Source: Blastobasis lacticolella (taxonomy: Eukaryota; Arthropoda; Insecta; Lepidoptera; Blastobasidae). From it: a stretch of 64,000 nucleotides of DNA. A program made the position numbers and the translations under genes. The DNA lies in the NCBI GenBank assembly GCA_905147135.1, contig LR990061.1:1852026-1916025 (forward strand). Reading direction: 5' to 3'. Below are positions 21,488 to 32,095 of this stretch, one piece after another. The notes below the pieces were generated by a model, which saw only the letters and a list, made by a program, of their open reading frames with translations, ran no database searches and was not told the origin of the DNA. Positions within the stretch are counted from its first letter, which is position 1. Every line of letters starts with the position of its first letter.

Positions 21488-22335
21488 TTAAGCATAAAGC
21501 TCCGGCCAAACCGGCGCGATCAAAGCGACTGCGAAGCGGGGCGCGGGGGCGTAAGTCGCGCGGCGAACGCTGCCTGTGTTATCTTAGCATACTTCGTCAG
21601 GCCGCAGCGGGTCAGGGCGCAGCGCAAAAATCCGCCCAAATTGCTTGTATGTATTTTATGTGCAATATCTCACACTATGCCGTGGCGTAGCGTGACCGAT
21701 ATTGCCCCGCGGATTTTGGTGCCTGCGATGAGGCCCGCCCCGCCCCGATGCTCCCCGTTAGCAGAATGCGGAGTGCACGCAAATTTTAGTTTTTATTTAT
21801 TTGTTTATTTATTTAACCATTTATTGTGCACAAAAAAAGTTACAATAATATGAACATAAAGATAACAATCACAAAAGGTACAGCTTATTTCTAAAAATAA
21901 ATGTCTTACAGCAGACCTACCGAAGAGAGAGCTATCCTATAGCTTTTATTGTATACGCGTTAAGTTCTCCTATCCTATACTACAGTTGCAACGTCTGGCA
22001 GTGTACTGTTCTTAAAATTCGTCATTATGCTACGTCCGGGCACGTCACTGATGTGCTAAGTATGCATTTTGCCATGCGATGAGGCCCGTTCTGCCCCGCT
22101 ACAAACCTACATAATGTACGCCTATATTTATGGTGCCTTGCACATATACAAGGCCACGGGAATGCAGCGTCAGCAGGGAGCAACAGTTGCGCGGCGGACA
22201 CTGTCATTCAATCAGTGACATTTTACTAAACAAATGAGCTTCGCAGTCTACGCACGCTGTTTCGCGTTGTAAACGCTCCAGATCCGCGTCGCAATCACGC
22301 CGCGTCGCTGACGCTCTGGTTTGGGCGGATCTTAA
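21488..22335. mobile_element. candidate TTAA-flanked inverted-repeat element, 840 bp
   Basis: TTAA at 21488 and 22332. Left end reads GCTCCGGCCAAACCGGCGCG from 21499; the right end read inward is GATCCGCCCAAACCAGAGCG. GC-rich interior with the motif GCGATGAGGCCCG twice (21727 and 22078). The left end has about 6 extra bases after TTAA, so the ends are only approximately matched. A LINE tail (21793-21960) sits inside. No transposase. Confidence 0.5.
21793..21960 (-). mobile_element. LINE 3' end, reverse orientation
   Basis: TTTATTTGTTTATTTATTTA, CATTTATTGTGCACAAAAAA and CAGCTTATTTCTAAAAATAA. The same blocks occur at 23866-23960 and 37865-38030, and the last also has coding sequence, which places this as a CR1-type LINE 3' untranslated region. 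Confidence 0.65.
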
Positions 22336-22787
22336 AGAATACTGCGTAAAACCTAATGAGTGGATAAACAAAACAAGCTATCAATCACGTCTTTGTCTGC
22401 TTCGGGTACCGAGTTCGGCTTTTGTTTGGATTATTATATTTCCTGGCACATCGGTCAAGCGGAGCGCATTCGCCTTTATTATCCTAGAGGATAAGGAGAG
22501 GGGGGGGGGGGTATTCTAATATGGTACGCCCATTCTGCTTTCTCATTTTAATCCCCTTTGTTATTGATAATGTGTTGGTGCCTCTACAAGGCTCTTGGCT
22601 CCATCAATTCCACACCAGGGGATCTATTTATAGAACGCTTTTAGAAGCACCTACATACTCACTATCTGCATGGTCTGCTGGTTGACTGGAAGATAAATGG
22701 CTTTAAGTCCGCCGTGTTGATGTGCAGTCACGTTTTTAAATAAATAAACGGTTGCCAATTTTGATTTTCGGCATAAAACTCAATATT
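22336..22787. other. unrecognised stretch with poly-G run
   Basis: A run of about 12 G at 22500-22511 follows GAGGATAAGGAGAG. No gene. Confidence 0.4.
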
Positions 22788-22915
22788 TTTACGGGGTTTT
22801 GAGGGTGTGTCGGCGGCGCATGTGATTCTCCTGGTATTGCAAGCGTCCATAGGCTGCTGTGACTGCTTCCATCAGGCAGGCTGTAAGTTTGTTTGCCACA
22901 AAGTGACAATTATTA
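22788..22915 (+). mobile_element. CR1-B LINE 3' end, diverged
   Basis: ATTGCAAGCGTCCATAGGCT, GCTTCCATCAGGCAGGCTGT, TTTGCCACAAAGTG. Confidence 0.75.
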
Positions 22916-23050
22916 TTTAAAATCTGTCATCTCCCTCTCTGACTCTGGGTGGGCTTAAAACCAGCTAATGCTGTGCCCATACCAAATCCACTACTATGCA
23001 GGATGTTAAATAATATATAATATGTATAAAATATATACTACTACTACCTC

Positions 23051-23162
23051 TTTTTTATACCACTAAAGTGGCATATAAGCTTACGGCCTGCCTGATGATA
23101 AGCAGTCACCTCAGCCTATGGACGATTGCAATACCAGGGGCGTCACCCACGCGTTGCGGACT
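23051..23162 (-). mobile_element. CR1-B LINE 3' end
   Basis: TTTTTTATACCACTAAAGTG, CTTACGGCCTGCCTGATGAT, ATTGCAATACCAGGGGCGTC, ACCCACGCGTTGC. Confidence 0.82.
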
Positions 23163-23547
23163 CTGTTTACCTATATGTAAACTTACTCTCTTGCTCCATT
23201 TTGTGTGGAATAAATGGTTTTGTATTTGTATTTTGTATAAATTCTTAAAGTTTCGATATAAGCTTGAAAGTTATCGAGGTGTACCAGATCTTATTCATTT
23301 CTCGTCTAATATAGTTTGCACTCAAGATCGTCTTACGAGGGATCAGCATAAAGAGCACAGTGCACGTTTGATCTGTAAATCGAATCGAGTTCTTGAATAA
23401 ACCGAAGCTAGGTCGAGCGTCCTTCAGAGTTGAATTGAGTCCTTGTTTGAAGGAAACTTATTTTGCGATATTGTGGACGTTTCAACTTGGAAATAGAGTA
23501 GGGTTTATCGGTAAAATAAATATCAAATGGATCTATGGATGGATGGA
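23163..23547. other. unrecognised stretch
   Basis: TGGATCTATGGATGGATGGATG at 23527-23548 abuts the next LINE tail. Nothing else recognised. Confidence 0.35.
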
Positions 23548-23678
23548 TGTAAAGGTTTTTTTACGGGGTCGGCAACGCGTGGATGATGCCCCTGGTATTG
23601 CAAACGTCGATAGGCTGCGGTGACTGCTTACCATCAGGCGGGCCGTAAGCTTGCTTGCCACCTTAGTGGTAAAAAAAT
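23548..23678 (+). mobile_element. CR1-B LINE 3' end
   Basis: GGGGTCGGCAACGCGTGGAT, ATTGCAAACGTCGATAGGCT, GCCACCTTAGTGGTAAAAAA. Confidence 0.85.
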
Positions 23679-23865
23679 GGAATCTACAGCTACACTCATG
23701 CAAACTTATCTGACCAGGCGGCCGAACGTAGAACTAGGTGGAGCCATTTTGAAATGTCATGTCGTCGTCAACAGCGACAACTTTGACGGGTTAGATGAGT
23801 TTGTAGGACTGTAAAATTTAGGAAGTACGATGTCCTGCAAATGGATAATATCAACTATTTATTTA

Positions 23866-23960
23866 TTTAAATGTTTATTGTACACAATAATGATATACAG
23901 AGAAATATAACAAAACAAAAGACACAACAGGTGCTGCTTATTTCTAAAAAGAAATTAACT
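23866..23960 (-). mobile_element. LINE 3' end, reverse orientation
   Basis: TTATTTAAATGTTTATTGTA, CACAACAGGTGCTGCTTATT. Same family as 21793-21960. Confidence 0.6.
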
Positions 23961-23999
23961 ATTTTGTGGTAATAAGAATAATGTACAACCCCGAACAAG

Positions 24000-24205
24000 T
24001 GTACATTGACTCAAAAGTTTTCTAAACTACAAAACCGATTTTAAACAAAGTTGATAACCATTTCAATTAATCTGGCTTTCAAATAGAGAAAACCGCGTCC
24101 AAATTGGTACATCCATTCGGGAGCTACTATGCCGCAGACAGACACACAAAGCCACAAATACACACGTCAAAATAACACTCCTATTTTTTCGTCGGGGGTT
24201 AATAA
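24000..24205 (-). repeat. Unk-H repeat
   Basis: CGGGAGCTACTATGCCGCAG, ACAGACACACAAAGCC and CGTCGGGGGTTA in reverse. The plus-sense order (CCCCCGA, tGTGTCTGTCTGTG, GTAGCTC, GGACCGATTT) is shared with 35459-35690, 57930-58340 and 39875-40090. Common in insect DNA as I recall it; class not known to me. Confidence 0.6.
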
Positions 24206-24379
24206 TAAAGTAGAATGTACGGTTTTAACATAAATTAACTCGCGGGCTCCCGCGTGGTTTCCCTCCCACGAACTATCCAGTGGGATCTTTGTATTTTTCT
24301 GCAACCAAATATACCCTGACTATTTTTAGTGGCCCCTTATACAGTGCGAGAAAGAATCTTCAAAATGGGTTCAAGATGA

Positions 24380-24545
24380 AACGTGGTCACCGCCGAATAT
24401 GGACACAGAAACACCAGGGGAACTACCAATGCGTTGCTTGCCTCTAAAGAGACCTCTTGAACGATCCCATGTTATAGTGCAAAGAAAACAATGTGGTTGG
24501 GAGATTACACATCCAAATCGTACGAGCGAGAAACGATATTTTTCA
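24380..24545 (-). mobile_element. CR1-A LINE 3' end, internal part
   Basis: GTGGTCACCGCCGAATATGG, CCAATGCGTTGCTTGCCTCT, CCCATGTTATAGTGCAAAGA. The A-rich end is missing. Confidence 0.75.
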
Positions 24546-24845
24546 ATTTTTATTGACTCACACTCACACACTATCATAATATTAAAATTTGTTTACACGC
24601 TATAGGACACATTCCTGATCGGTAGATAATACTGTGACAAATTTACCATGCGTTTCTTTTCATTTAGTCAAAGTGGCGCCCAAACAGACCTTTCAAAAGC
24701 CTTTACAAAGCCCTCGAAAAAGGGTACCTACTTTGTAACTGTTAACGCTGGCCTCTTTGCCTCTTTAGATCCATTAGATAGTCTGCCGGTCGAGTCTCGC
24801 AGGGGTTCAGAACAGCATAATCACCCATCTTGAGGAATAACGCGT

Positions 24846-24946
24846 CGAAAGGTTGCGAGAATTACCCTCCTCTGTATTCCGGACGGGAGGCCGGTCACTA
24901 AGGGAGTGCCTCAGGGGTCCGTCTTGGGCCCGCGTGTTTGCATCCA
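24846..24946 (+). pseudogene. reverse-transcriptase fragment, R1-like LINE
   Basis: 24888-24932 encodes R-P-V-T-K-G-V-P-Q-G-S-V-L-G-P, the conserved block just upstream of the catalytic YADD region in LINE reverse transcriptases; T-K-G-x-P-Q-G-S-V-L-G-P is typical of the R1 clade. The frame extends upstream as R-R-K-V-A-R-I-T-L-L-C-I-P-D-G. The catalytic Asp pair is not present: similarity ends at about 24946. Confidence 0.75.
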
Positions 24947-25721
24947 TCTAGTATGCTTGACTGCTCTAGTAGTTTCATTTTCTGACCTTTTTATACAGAG
25001 TTAGTGATTGACAGACAGAGCAATTGATGGAAAGCTGTAAAGATTTCAGGTAATCATAAATGCAGACTTGAACTACAAAAGTGCAACTGCAGTGTCATTG
25101 AGACGTGAAAAGTTTACTTATGTTTGTAATATTAATCTATTATTAATGTAATATTAACATTTTGGAGTCTTAAATCTGTAACTGTTAATGTGTTGTTTCT
25201 TTAAATAACATATCATTTAAATCTTAAACAGAATATCCTCGAAACTACAGAGCCGGTAAATCGAAATTTCTATATTAACACAAATAAGTGATTTATTATG
25301 AAATTGACATTCATTGTTGTTCGAAATTGAATTAATTAATTTTGCGTGAATAATAATTGTATGATAAACCTGTTGATGGAAATTCATGGCGTTTAATGTA
25401 ATGTTTTGGTAACGAAATAATTTATTCGATGTATATTATTACAATATTAGTGTTTTGTTTATTTATTCATTAATTTCACAGGTTTATAGCAGTTACCTAA
25501 ATGTATTTTAAAAAGTACGTTATGGTTGAAATGTCAATGACAAAACTGCATTGAACGAATGAAAATTCATTATAATCTCAAAACGAAAGAAAATAAAAAT
25601 GTATGCAATAGGTGGTCTTATCTCTTAATTTCGCTACTATACTGGTATTTGTTTATTCTTTTATTGTTTTCTTAAAGAGTTTTAATCGAATAAATCTTTT
25701 TCACAGGTACGTAGAAAACAA
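24947..25721. other. unrecognised stretch
   Basis: Very AT-rich, mostly unique-looking; no gene. Confidence 0.35.
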
Positions 25722-26165
25722 AGAAAGCCGTGGTAGCCGAATGGTAAGAGAGGTATGCATATACATAGTGTCTCGAAGGAGAATCGATATTTGGAATCAA
25801 GCATTTTATGGATACCAACGCTCATCAATATCATCACAGCCCGTAACGGTCTACTGCATGACTTAGGGCCTCTTCCATAAGGTGGAAAAAGGAGGTTATT
25901 GCCATAATCTTCACGCTTGGCAGGCGGGTTGGAGATCGCAGTGTTTAAATATAGAAATGGAAAATGGTGCTGCCCATTTTCCAGACTACGGAGACTCTTG
26001 ATCTTTGCCTCGAAAACATAGTCGCCTTGTACGACACCCATGAGTGTAAGGACTTGGTGCTATTCTACTCTGCCGGTCACCACCCGGCCATACCAACGCT
26101 CGGTCATCTGTTAATAATGATTAGGTTACGGCACGGCACTGGAAACCTTACTTATCGGCAGTAGG
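25722..26165 (-). mobile_element. RTE-3 type tail plus tRNA-like leader
   Basis: 25830-26095 is RTE-3 in reverse (CATCACAGCCCGTAAC ... CCGGTCACCACCCGGCC). Just left of it, GTAGCCGAATGGTAAGAGAG (25730-25749) with ATTTGGAATC 44 bases on looks like tRNA A and B boxes, so a SINE head may be fused. The 119-codon minus frame is the repeat read through. Confidence 0.7.
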
Positions 26166-26239
26166 CAGAGACCACATAATTGTTCCTCTTGCTACAGTCC
26201 TGACAAACCTTATCCGTTTATTCCATATTCATAATATAC

Positions 26240-26545
26240 ACGCCCTTTAAGAATAAGAACATTTATTGCCACAAGCCACCACGACACGACCCAAATAAAC
26301 AAACTTAAAAATAATACAAAAAAAAGAAAAAGCCTTGTCTCATGTAGGTAAGTAACACGATCTGCAGTAAAATGTAACTAACATCTAAATAAACGCACAC
26401 CTACATTAATTCCCATGGCACTGTCAATGTCGCGGCGGCCAGTGCAAAAGGACCCCACTCAGCTAGTGCTGTGAACCGCGAGGCGTCTCACAGCGCTGGT
26501 TTTCTGTAAGCCCTAGTGCGACACGGGCGCTGTACCATTCCATCC
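26240..26545 (-). repeat. LINE-C 3' region
   Basis: AAGGACCCCACTCAGCTAGT and CAGCGCTGGTTTTCTGTAAG match 15030-15302; ACATTTATTGCCAC marks the reversed 3' end near 26250. Confidence 0.55.
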
Positions 26546-26694
26546 ACGTTACATACTTTTTATAATAAATATTCTGTAATACATAAGTGATAGGCATAAA
26601 TACAAAACATACAATAATCTAAATTTTCATATATGTTCGTCGGTTTAGGGTAATTTTCACCTGACCTTTCTGTAAAATATCACCCTTTTTTTTC

Positions 26695-26790
26695 AGACAT
26701 ATTATTTATTATTATTTATTTTTAGCCATTTCTGTCCCACTGCAGGGCAAAGGCCTCCCTTTCGATCTTCCACGACTCACGGTCAGACAT
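26695..26790 (-). repeat. LINE tail, reverse orientation
   Basis: TTATTATTATTTATTTTTAG, CCCACTGCAGGGCAAAGGCC, TCCCTTTCGATCTTCCACGA: a pattern I associate with lepidopteran LINE 3' ends. Confidence 0.45.
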
Positions 26791-28310
26791 ATAAATCATA
26801 CATTACATTACAAATACAAAATATTTATTGAAGAACAATCTATTTTTCATTGTTTGTCAAGGTCGTAGGACACTAACTTAATTATTAAAGTAACACTCAG
26901 GAATGTGTTTTCCGGAAACGTCAGAAAAACAAATCGAAAAGGTACTTCGCGTGTAATATAACTTCAGTTATATGGAAAGATAATTTTAGCCGCAATAAAT
27001 TATGCACATCGAGCATTTGATAGTTTGATAGTGCTTATGTTCGTCTTGATCACAATATCCCAATCAATATGTCTTGATATATATACATCAGAAACCTGTC
27101 GGTCAATTTTGTACGCGGAGACATCAAACTTAACACAATTGTTCTCTCTTACACAATTACGAGTAAAGAGGTTATGTTTCCTCTTCTATTGTGAGTCCAG
27201 GCACGGACCGGGTCAGGAACGGTCCCAATTGGGCCCTAGGGGCCCTCTGTATAGTGACAATGAAATAGGACCAAAGTTGATAAAGTGACCCTGGCGAGTA
27301 ATTATGTTTTTCTAATTTCACTCCGTTTGGGGTTAGGGGCCCAGGCGAATTAAGGGGTTTTGTGGACACTGTGCCGTTAACTTAGTGGAATTATAAATTT
27401 TTTAAGGATTTTGGACGCTACAATAAATTGAGTGTTATTTAAATTAATAATCATGTTACATGAGAATAATGATCGATAAATAAATCTTTATCGTGAAATA
27501 TCTCTGAACCTTCGAATTTTCAAAACAAAATAAAAATGTTGAGGTTGTATTACTATTTTTAATTTCGAGTTCGAATAATATTAACCAAGTAGGGGAAAAT
27601 GGTGCCTAAATTACGGCAAATATAGATACTTACTCCTAAACAAAATTAACTAAGACATCATAAACCTCCACACCAACGACCGCAGTCCCTCGATAATAAT
27701 ATTAAAAAAAAAAATACTTCACAAACACCCGGGTAACACAATACCCCGAAAACCGCGCCATAACACCCTGGGGGTAAACACTCCACACCTTGAAAGTGCT
27801 CTTTTGACTTGCTGAAAATGCTCGAATTTCATCCGGAGACTTTGTACTTTTTTATTATCACCGCTCATTTGGAGGGCCACAAAAACACACGGCGAGGCCC
27901 CAATGGCGGCAGACGCGTTAGCCATTACGCTGTTGACATTTTTCATAATAACCTCAAAGGAAAAGCTTCATTATGGACTCGTAAAGGAACCCCCTTATTG
28001 CCTCCTCTACTAAAACAAACAGTAAGTGTTATTGAAAGTTATGGCATTGTTATTGCCCTGTATTGCTGGCTGCAACAGGAGTAATAAGTGAAGAAAATGA
28101 GTCCGAAAAGCGAGTTTCTTCCTCCCGAAAAATACATGACAACTGAATTAGATTTTATTTAGAAAAATAACTGACATAAAAACTGAATATGTACAATAAA
28201 AAGAAAAATTTAAATAACTTAACAAATGCAAAAAAGATTGGGCCGTTTGGAAGCGTACCCTAGATGCTGGCAGCATTACCTCTCTGAATAGCAATGCTTA
28301 TTCTTTGCGC
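26791..28310. other. unrecognised stretch
   Basis: 1.5 kb with no supportable gene; 27190-27250 is locally GC-rich (GGGCCCTAGGGGCCC palindrome at 27231-27245). Confidence 0.35.
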
Positions 28311-28585
28311 AATGTAGAGTATCGGATTCAAATCCCACTGCGGCCATGTACTAATGACTCTTTTCTGAGTTATGTACATTAGTTCAATGCTAACCGATGC
28401 TCTTACAGTAAAGGGAAAACATCGTGATGAAACCTGCACATTCAGGCGACTGAATGTGTAACCATCGTCCAATCTGGTCAGGTCCTCCAGGGTCACGGAG
28501 GTCAGATGGCAGTCGCTCCACTATAATTATCTGATCTGCCAATTCCTCGATAATGGGCCCTCATGCGCGATAGCACAACCAGTAC
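28311..28585 (+). repeat. SINE-A lacking the start of the head
   Basis: B-box-like GGATTCAAATCCCACTGC, GCCATGTACTAATGACTC, and the body to GATAGCACAACC. Short deletions near 28485. Confidence 0.88.
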
Positions 28586-28631
28586 TATTTTACCATAATG
28601 TTTTAAACTATCGCGGTTATTATTACACATT

Positions 28632-28777
28632 TTAAGGGTATGTTCCGGGTTTCCTACCGCGTACCTTTGTCATTCATCATTCATCAGTCGTCCCGTGACC
28701 CGGCATGCAACTGTGTTGAAATATCGGGCTACTCGTCAAGAATGGTACGCGGTAGGAAACCCGGAACATACCCTTAA
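28632..28777. mobile_element. 138-bp element with perfect 30-bp inverted repeats, TTAA-flanked
   Basis: 28636-28665 (GGGTATGTTCCGGGTTTCCT...) and 28744-28773 are exact reverse complements; TTAA lies outside on both sides. The interior carries CGTGACCCGGCATGCAAC and TTGAAATATCGGG, the core also found at 49637-49760 and 55442-55529. It could be a TTAA-type MITE or a Penelope-like terminal hairpin; the sequence alone does not decide. Confidence 0.75.
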
Positions 28778-28844
28778 AACAGGATTGTTTTACCTTTTTA
28801 TTTCATCACGATAGGTATATATTTAGTTGGCTTATTATTAAGTA

Positions 28845-28990
28845 CTAGCTTTTCTCCTCACTTACGCCCTCATAAAATTAGGTTTTACCTTACGAACCCG
28901 TTACCGCTGGAACCGCATTGAATTCCGGTATAAATTATGGTCTATGTGCTATTCTTGGGTATAAGCTATTTGACTGTTATAGCTATCACA
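28845..28990 (-). mobile_element. Helitron-like 3' end
   Basis: On the minus strand the copy ends AGGAGAAAAGCTAG at 28845 followed by T. The interior (GGTATAAATTATGGTCTATG, in plus order) resembles the 4308-4400 piece. Confidence 0.55.
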
Positions 28991-29682
28991 GGTAGAAATC
29001 ATTCCAGTGGTTTGGTTTGGGGCCGGGGTGCAATAGTTCATGTTTATTTTTATTATGTTGCGTGGCATTAATGGTTAAATTGGAGACTCTTTGGGCTTGT
29101 TCTCTCCTGATGATAACGCAGCCCAATGGGTGGAGAATTAAGATATTTAGTTGTAGTTTTAGTGTTCATTAAATACCTAAGTTATAATTAGCGACTCGGC
29201 TATTAATGCCATACGAATAAATAAAGAAATGGTAAAATTTGTGTATATCTCTTATTGGCTTATGTATCAGAACATCTATTATTTTATATGTTATTTGAAT
29301 ATATTCTATTGTAATACATATATGCTATTGGTGTACCTTATAAAATGAAATATAATACCCAGAACAAAATTACTACTAAAATAATCATCATAATTGCATT
29401 GCAGTCCACTTTTGGACATAAGCTATCAGCTGTTACGTGAAACTGTAAAATAAAACAAACAAATTAGCCCTCGTGGACCCATTAATATCCCGTTTTCCGT
29501 TTCAATGTGTAAAGTTATTATTCTATAGCGATTTCATTGCACTCAAATTTTGATAGCAAAATTGTGTTGCAATATCCAATGTGGTCTCTGACTACCCCTT
29601 TGGGTAAAAGGCCTTATGTGATGTGTGTATTTGGTACAATTACCCTAGTAATTATAGCACAGTAATATTAATGATTGTTTGT
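28991..29682. other. unrecognised stretch with LINE-tail scraps
   Basis: 29395-29425 (CATCATAATTGCATTGCAGT) and 29590-29635 (CTGACTACCCCTTTGGGTAA) look like small LINE-tail remnants. Confidence 0.4.
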
Positions 29683-29781
29683 TATACCAGTAAGGTGGCA
29701 AACAAGCTTACGGCCTGCCTGATGGTAAGCAGCCACTGCAGCTTATGGACGTTTGCAATACCAGGGGCATCACCCACGCGT
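29683..29781 (-). mobile_element. CR1-B LINE 3' end
   Basis: ATACCAGTAAGGTGGCAAAC, CTTACGGCCTGCCTGATGGT, CAGGGGCATCACCCACGCGT. Confidence 0.82.
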
Positions 29782-29804
29782 AAAATAAAGTAATAAAGGC
29801 CTTG

Positions 29805-29935
29805 CTATATTTATAACACTGCAATCTGCAACCCGCCTGCCAAGCGTGGAGATTATGGCAATAACCTCCCCTTTCGTGGGAGAGGCCATAAGTCCTACAG
29901 TAGACTGTTATGGGCTGTGATGATGAATAGTCAGT
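29805..29935 (+). mobile_element. RTE-3 tail, truncated
   Basis: ATAACACTGCAATCTGCAAC to GTTATGGGCTGTGATGATGA: only the last 130 bp. Confidence 0.82.
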
Positions 29936-30054
29936 GTAAAACGTTTATTGAACGATTATATTTACATTACAGCCAGCCATTTCATACTTTCAGCGCCTCC
30001 TAATTAATATGCCGATATGTTACCTCGGTCATAATGGGCGTCTGAGTCAAAGAC

Positions 30055-30188
30055 CTACCTGACTCATCATATCAGCCGGAAGACGCTCACTGCTGGACAT
30101 AGGCCTCCCCCAGAGATCTCCACAAAGGCTGTTGTTATGCCTTCCGCATCCATCTGGTACCTGTGAACTTTACCAGATCTACCTGACT
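30055..30188 (-). mobile_element. RTE-1 tail, 114 bp, with target duplication
   Basis: CTACCTGACT at 30055-30064 and 30179-30188 brackets a reverse RTE-1 end (CATCATATCAGCCGGAAGAC ... CTGGTACC). The copy reads CACTGCTGGACATAGGCCTC, a variant of the RTE-1 end. Confidence 0.88.
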
Positions 30189-30693
30189 ATCTTTATAAGA
30201 AAGACTTTTGTGTAACAGTTTAACGATATAAATAACTAATATTACTAAGGCGAGCTGGTAAATTCACGAAGCACACGATCTCCCTCCGCCAGAATCAATA
30301 TCGCAATAAAATCGCCTCCGGCCCAGAATAAAGGCGATCCCAACTCCGTATAAATAAATCAGAAGTTTTTATGATATAAGTTAATATCGGAAAGTTTTTA
30401 CCGAACGGCGGCGGCGCTCTCAAGACGTGGGCCATTTTAACCCTTATCTACATAAATTTAAGAGAACAACAATTCGGATTGAAACCCAGGGCGGGATCTA
30501 GTTGGTTCAAACTCGAAATAAATTGAAAAGGGTGAAACTGGCGGCTACAAAAATAGTTGGAAATCCAGAATGTATTTGCTTATCCGAGTGGAGTTCTGGT
30601 GATGCCGTTTTGTGTATTTTTTCTGATCTTGCTATGTAGCATCAGGTTAGATTGCTAGGTTGCTATGTATTAAATTAAATGTGCTAAATGTGC
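30189..30693. other. unrecognised stretch
   Basis: No repeat or gene recognised. Confidence 0.35.
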
Positions 30694-30992
30694 TTGGACA
30701 AATATACACAGCGCCATCTAGCCCCAAAGTAAACAAAGCTTGTGTTGTGGGTGCTAGATAATTGATAAACCTCTTTTAACCTTTTTTTAATATTATACAT
30801 CTCTCTCTCTCTCTCTCTCTCTCTTCCGACCGGTTTCGGCCATGGCGACCTCTTCAACAATATTATACATACTACTATAGGTATTATACATACTACAGCC
30901 AGACCCGTAACAAAAATTAAAATTCGATATTTCGAATCGAACCCGGGACCTCTGCGTGGCGACCGACATGTTAACCAAGTAAACTATTCAGG
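30694..30992 (-). repeat. SINE-B, near full length, with a small insertion
   Basis: CAGCGCCATCTAGCCCCAAA and GGGTGCTAGATAATTGAT at the tail side; CCAGACCCGTAACA, B-box complement GAATCGAACCC and GTGGCGACCGACATGTTAAC at the head side. 30801-30858 plus one 12-bp repeat is a later insertion. Confidence 0.85.
30789..30870 (-). mobile_element. 58-bp insertion with (AG)n tail and hammerhead-like core
   Basis: AATATTATACAT occurs at 30789-30800 and 30859-30870. Between them the minus strand reads GTTGAAGAGG, GTCGCCATGGCCGAAACCGG, TCGG, then an (AG)n run of about 23 bp. It fits box I with one change (T-U-G-A-A-G-A against C-U-G-A-N-G-A), stem II GGTC/GGCC with loop GCCAT, box II GAAA, and a palindromic stem III ACCGGT followed by C. 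This is the minimal form known from Penelope-like elements. Confidence 0.65.
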
Positions 30993-31429
30993 TGATCAGA
31001 CCCTAATAGTATTATTCCAGATACTAATCTAGCCACTTACATACATTTCATCTAAATCCGTTCATCCGTGTAGGCGCGAAGATGTACAAAATACAAATGT
31101 TTATGGGTTTTTTTGTGGCGTCCTCTACCTATTAGATCGAAATATCCTATTTAATACAGCCTATTTGATACTCCATGGCTGCGAGATATGACCAGTGCTG
31201 ACGAAGCACGTCCACGAACTCCACGCCAATAAAATGAAAATGCATTACGCCACTTGACCGAGTGCGTAACGAGTACTTTCATAACAGCGAAAGGACTCGC
31301 CTGCGTTGATTTCCTCACGTACTGCGGAAACCGTAGGGATGCGTAGGAAATAAACACTATTTCCCGATAATCTCGTGACTCTCCCTCACTCAACTGCATG
31401 TTTCGCAAGAAATAGTCACAACATGTCCA
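30993..31429. other. unrecognised stretch
   Basis: CATCTAAATCCGTTCATCCG (31048-31067) is Helitron-like in style. A 110-codon minus frame at 31151-31483 has no family features. Confidence 0.35.
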
Positions 31430-31910
31430 TACAAATCTACAATATGCTGCCAGATGTTGCCAGTTAAAAATATGCCTGTTCAAAAATTTAAAGCTGTGTT
31501 GAATAATTTTTTATGTAATCATGTATTTTACAATATTGATGAATTTAAAACGTATTTAAAAAATAACCGTCGAAACTTGAATGTAAATTTCCAATAAGTG
31601 ACATAAGCAATTTAATTAATTTAATATTTATTAATAATTTCAATGTATTCTGTCTTATTGTTTTGACATCTCTGAAATATTTGACTTAATTTTTTATTCT
31701 ATAAGTTTGACAGGGGTATTCAATTGTTTTTTTTTACATATAATTGTATTTGAATAATTTATTTTTGTTATTGTTTGTGACGCTCTCTTTTCATTTTGCA
31801 TGCCAATTGACTTGGCTTTATGTGTGATACTAAGTACTCTGTAATATCATGTTGTACCTACATACTTACCACATTTACTGCAATAAATAAAATAAAATAA
31901 TAATATACCT
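31430..31910 (+). pseudogene. jockey-like LINE, C-terminus and complete 3' untranslated region
   Basis: 31460-31596 reads L-P-V-K-N-M-P-V-Q-K-F-K-A-V-L-N-N-F-L, a form of the K-F-K block at the end of jockey-type reverse transcriptases. It ends N-V-N-F-Q and stop. The untranslated region includes GTGACGCTCTCTTTTCATTT and GCATGCCAATTGACTTGGCT, ending CTGCAATAAATAAAATAAAA. The W-N-x-L-P block just upstream is frameshifted. Confidence 0.7.
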
Positions 31911-31929
31911 GCCAATACCAGGAAAGACC

Positions 31930-32095
31930 CGCGGCGGGACCCGTGAACCCAAGAAGCCATGGATTGAGTTGGATGCGAGAGCCAGGGGCTTACGACGTAA
32001 AGACGCCGAAGACCGGAGTTAGTAGTAAAGAAATTTCAGGAAAGCAGACCCTGGCATAAGCCGGGAATAATCGCTCAGATAATGACGGTGATCCC
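31930..32095 (+). pseudogene. RTE-2 C-terminal fragment, diverged
   Basis: AAGAAGCCATGGATTGAGTT and GACGCCGAAGACCGG match the K-K-R-W-I-D and E-D-A-E-D-R blocks of 6002-6232; frames broken. Ends CTGGCATAAGCCGGGAATAA. Confidence 0.65.

Noticed and set aside
25682..26041. 119-codon minus frame
   Set aside because: Translation of the RTE-3 tail (A-I-S-N-P-P-A-K-R block) with unrelated flanks; not a host gene.
31151..31483. 110-codon minus frame
   Set aside because: No motif, no start context, overlaps the start of a LINE remnant on the other strand.
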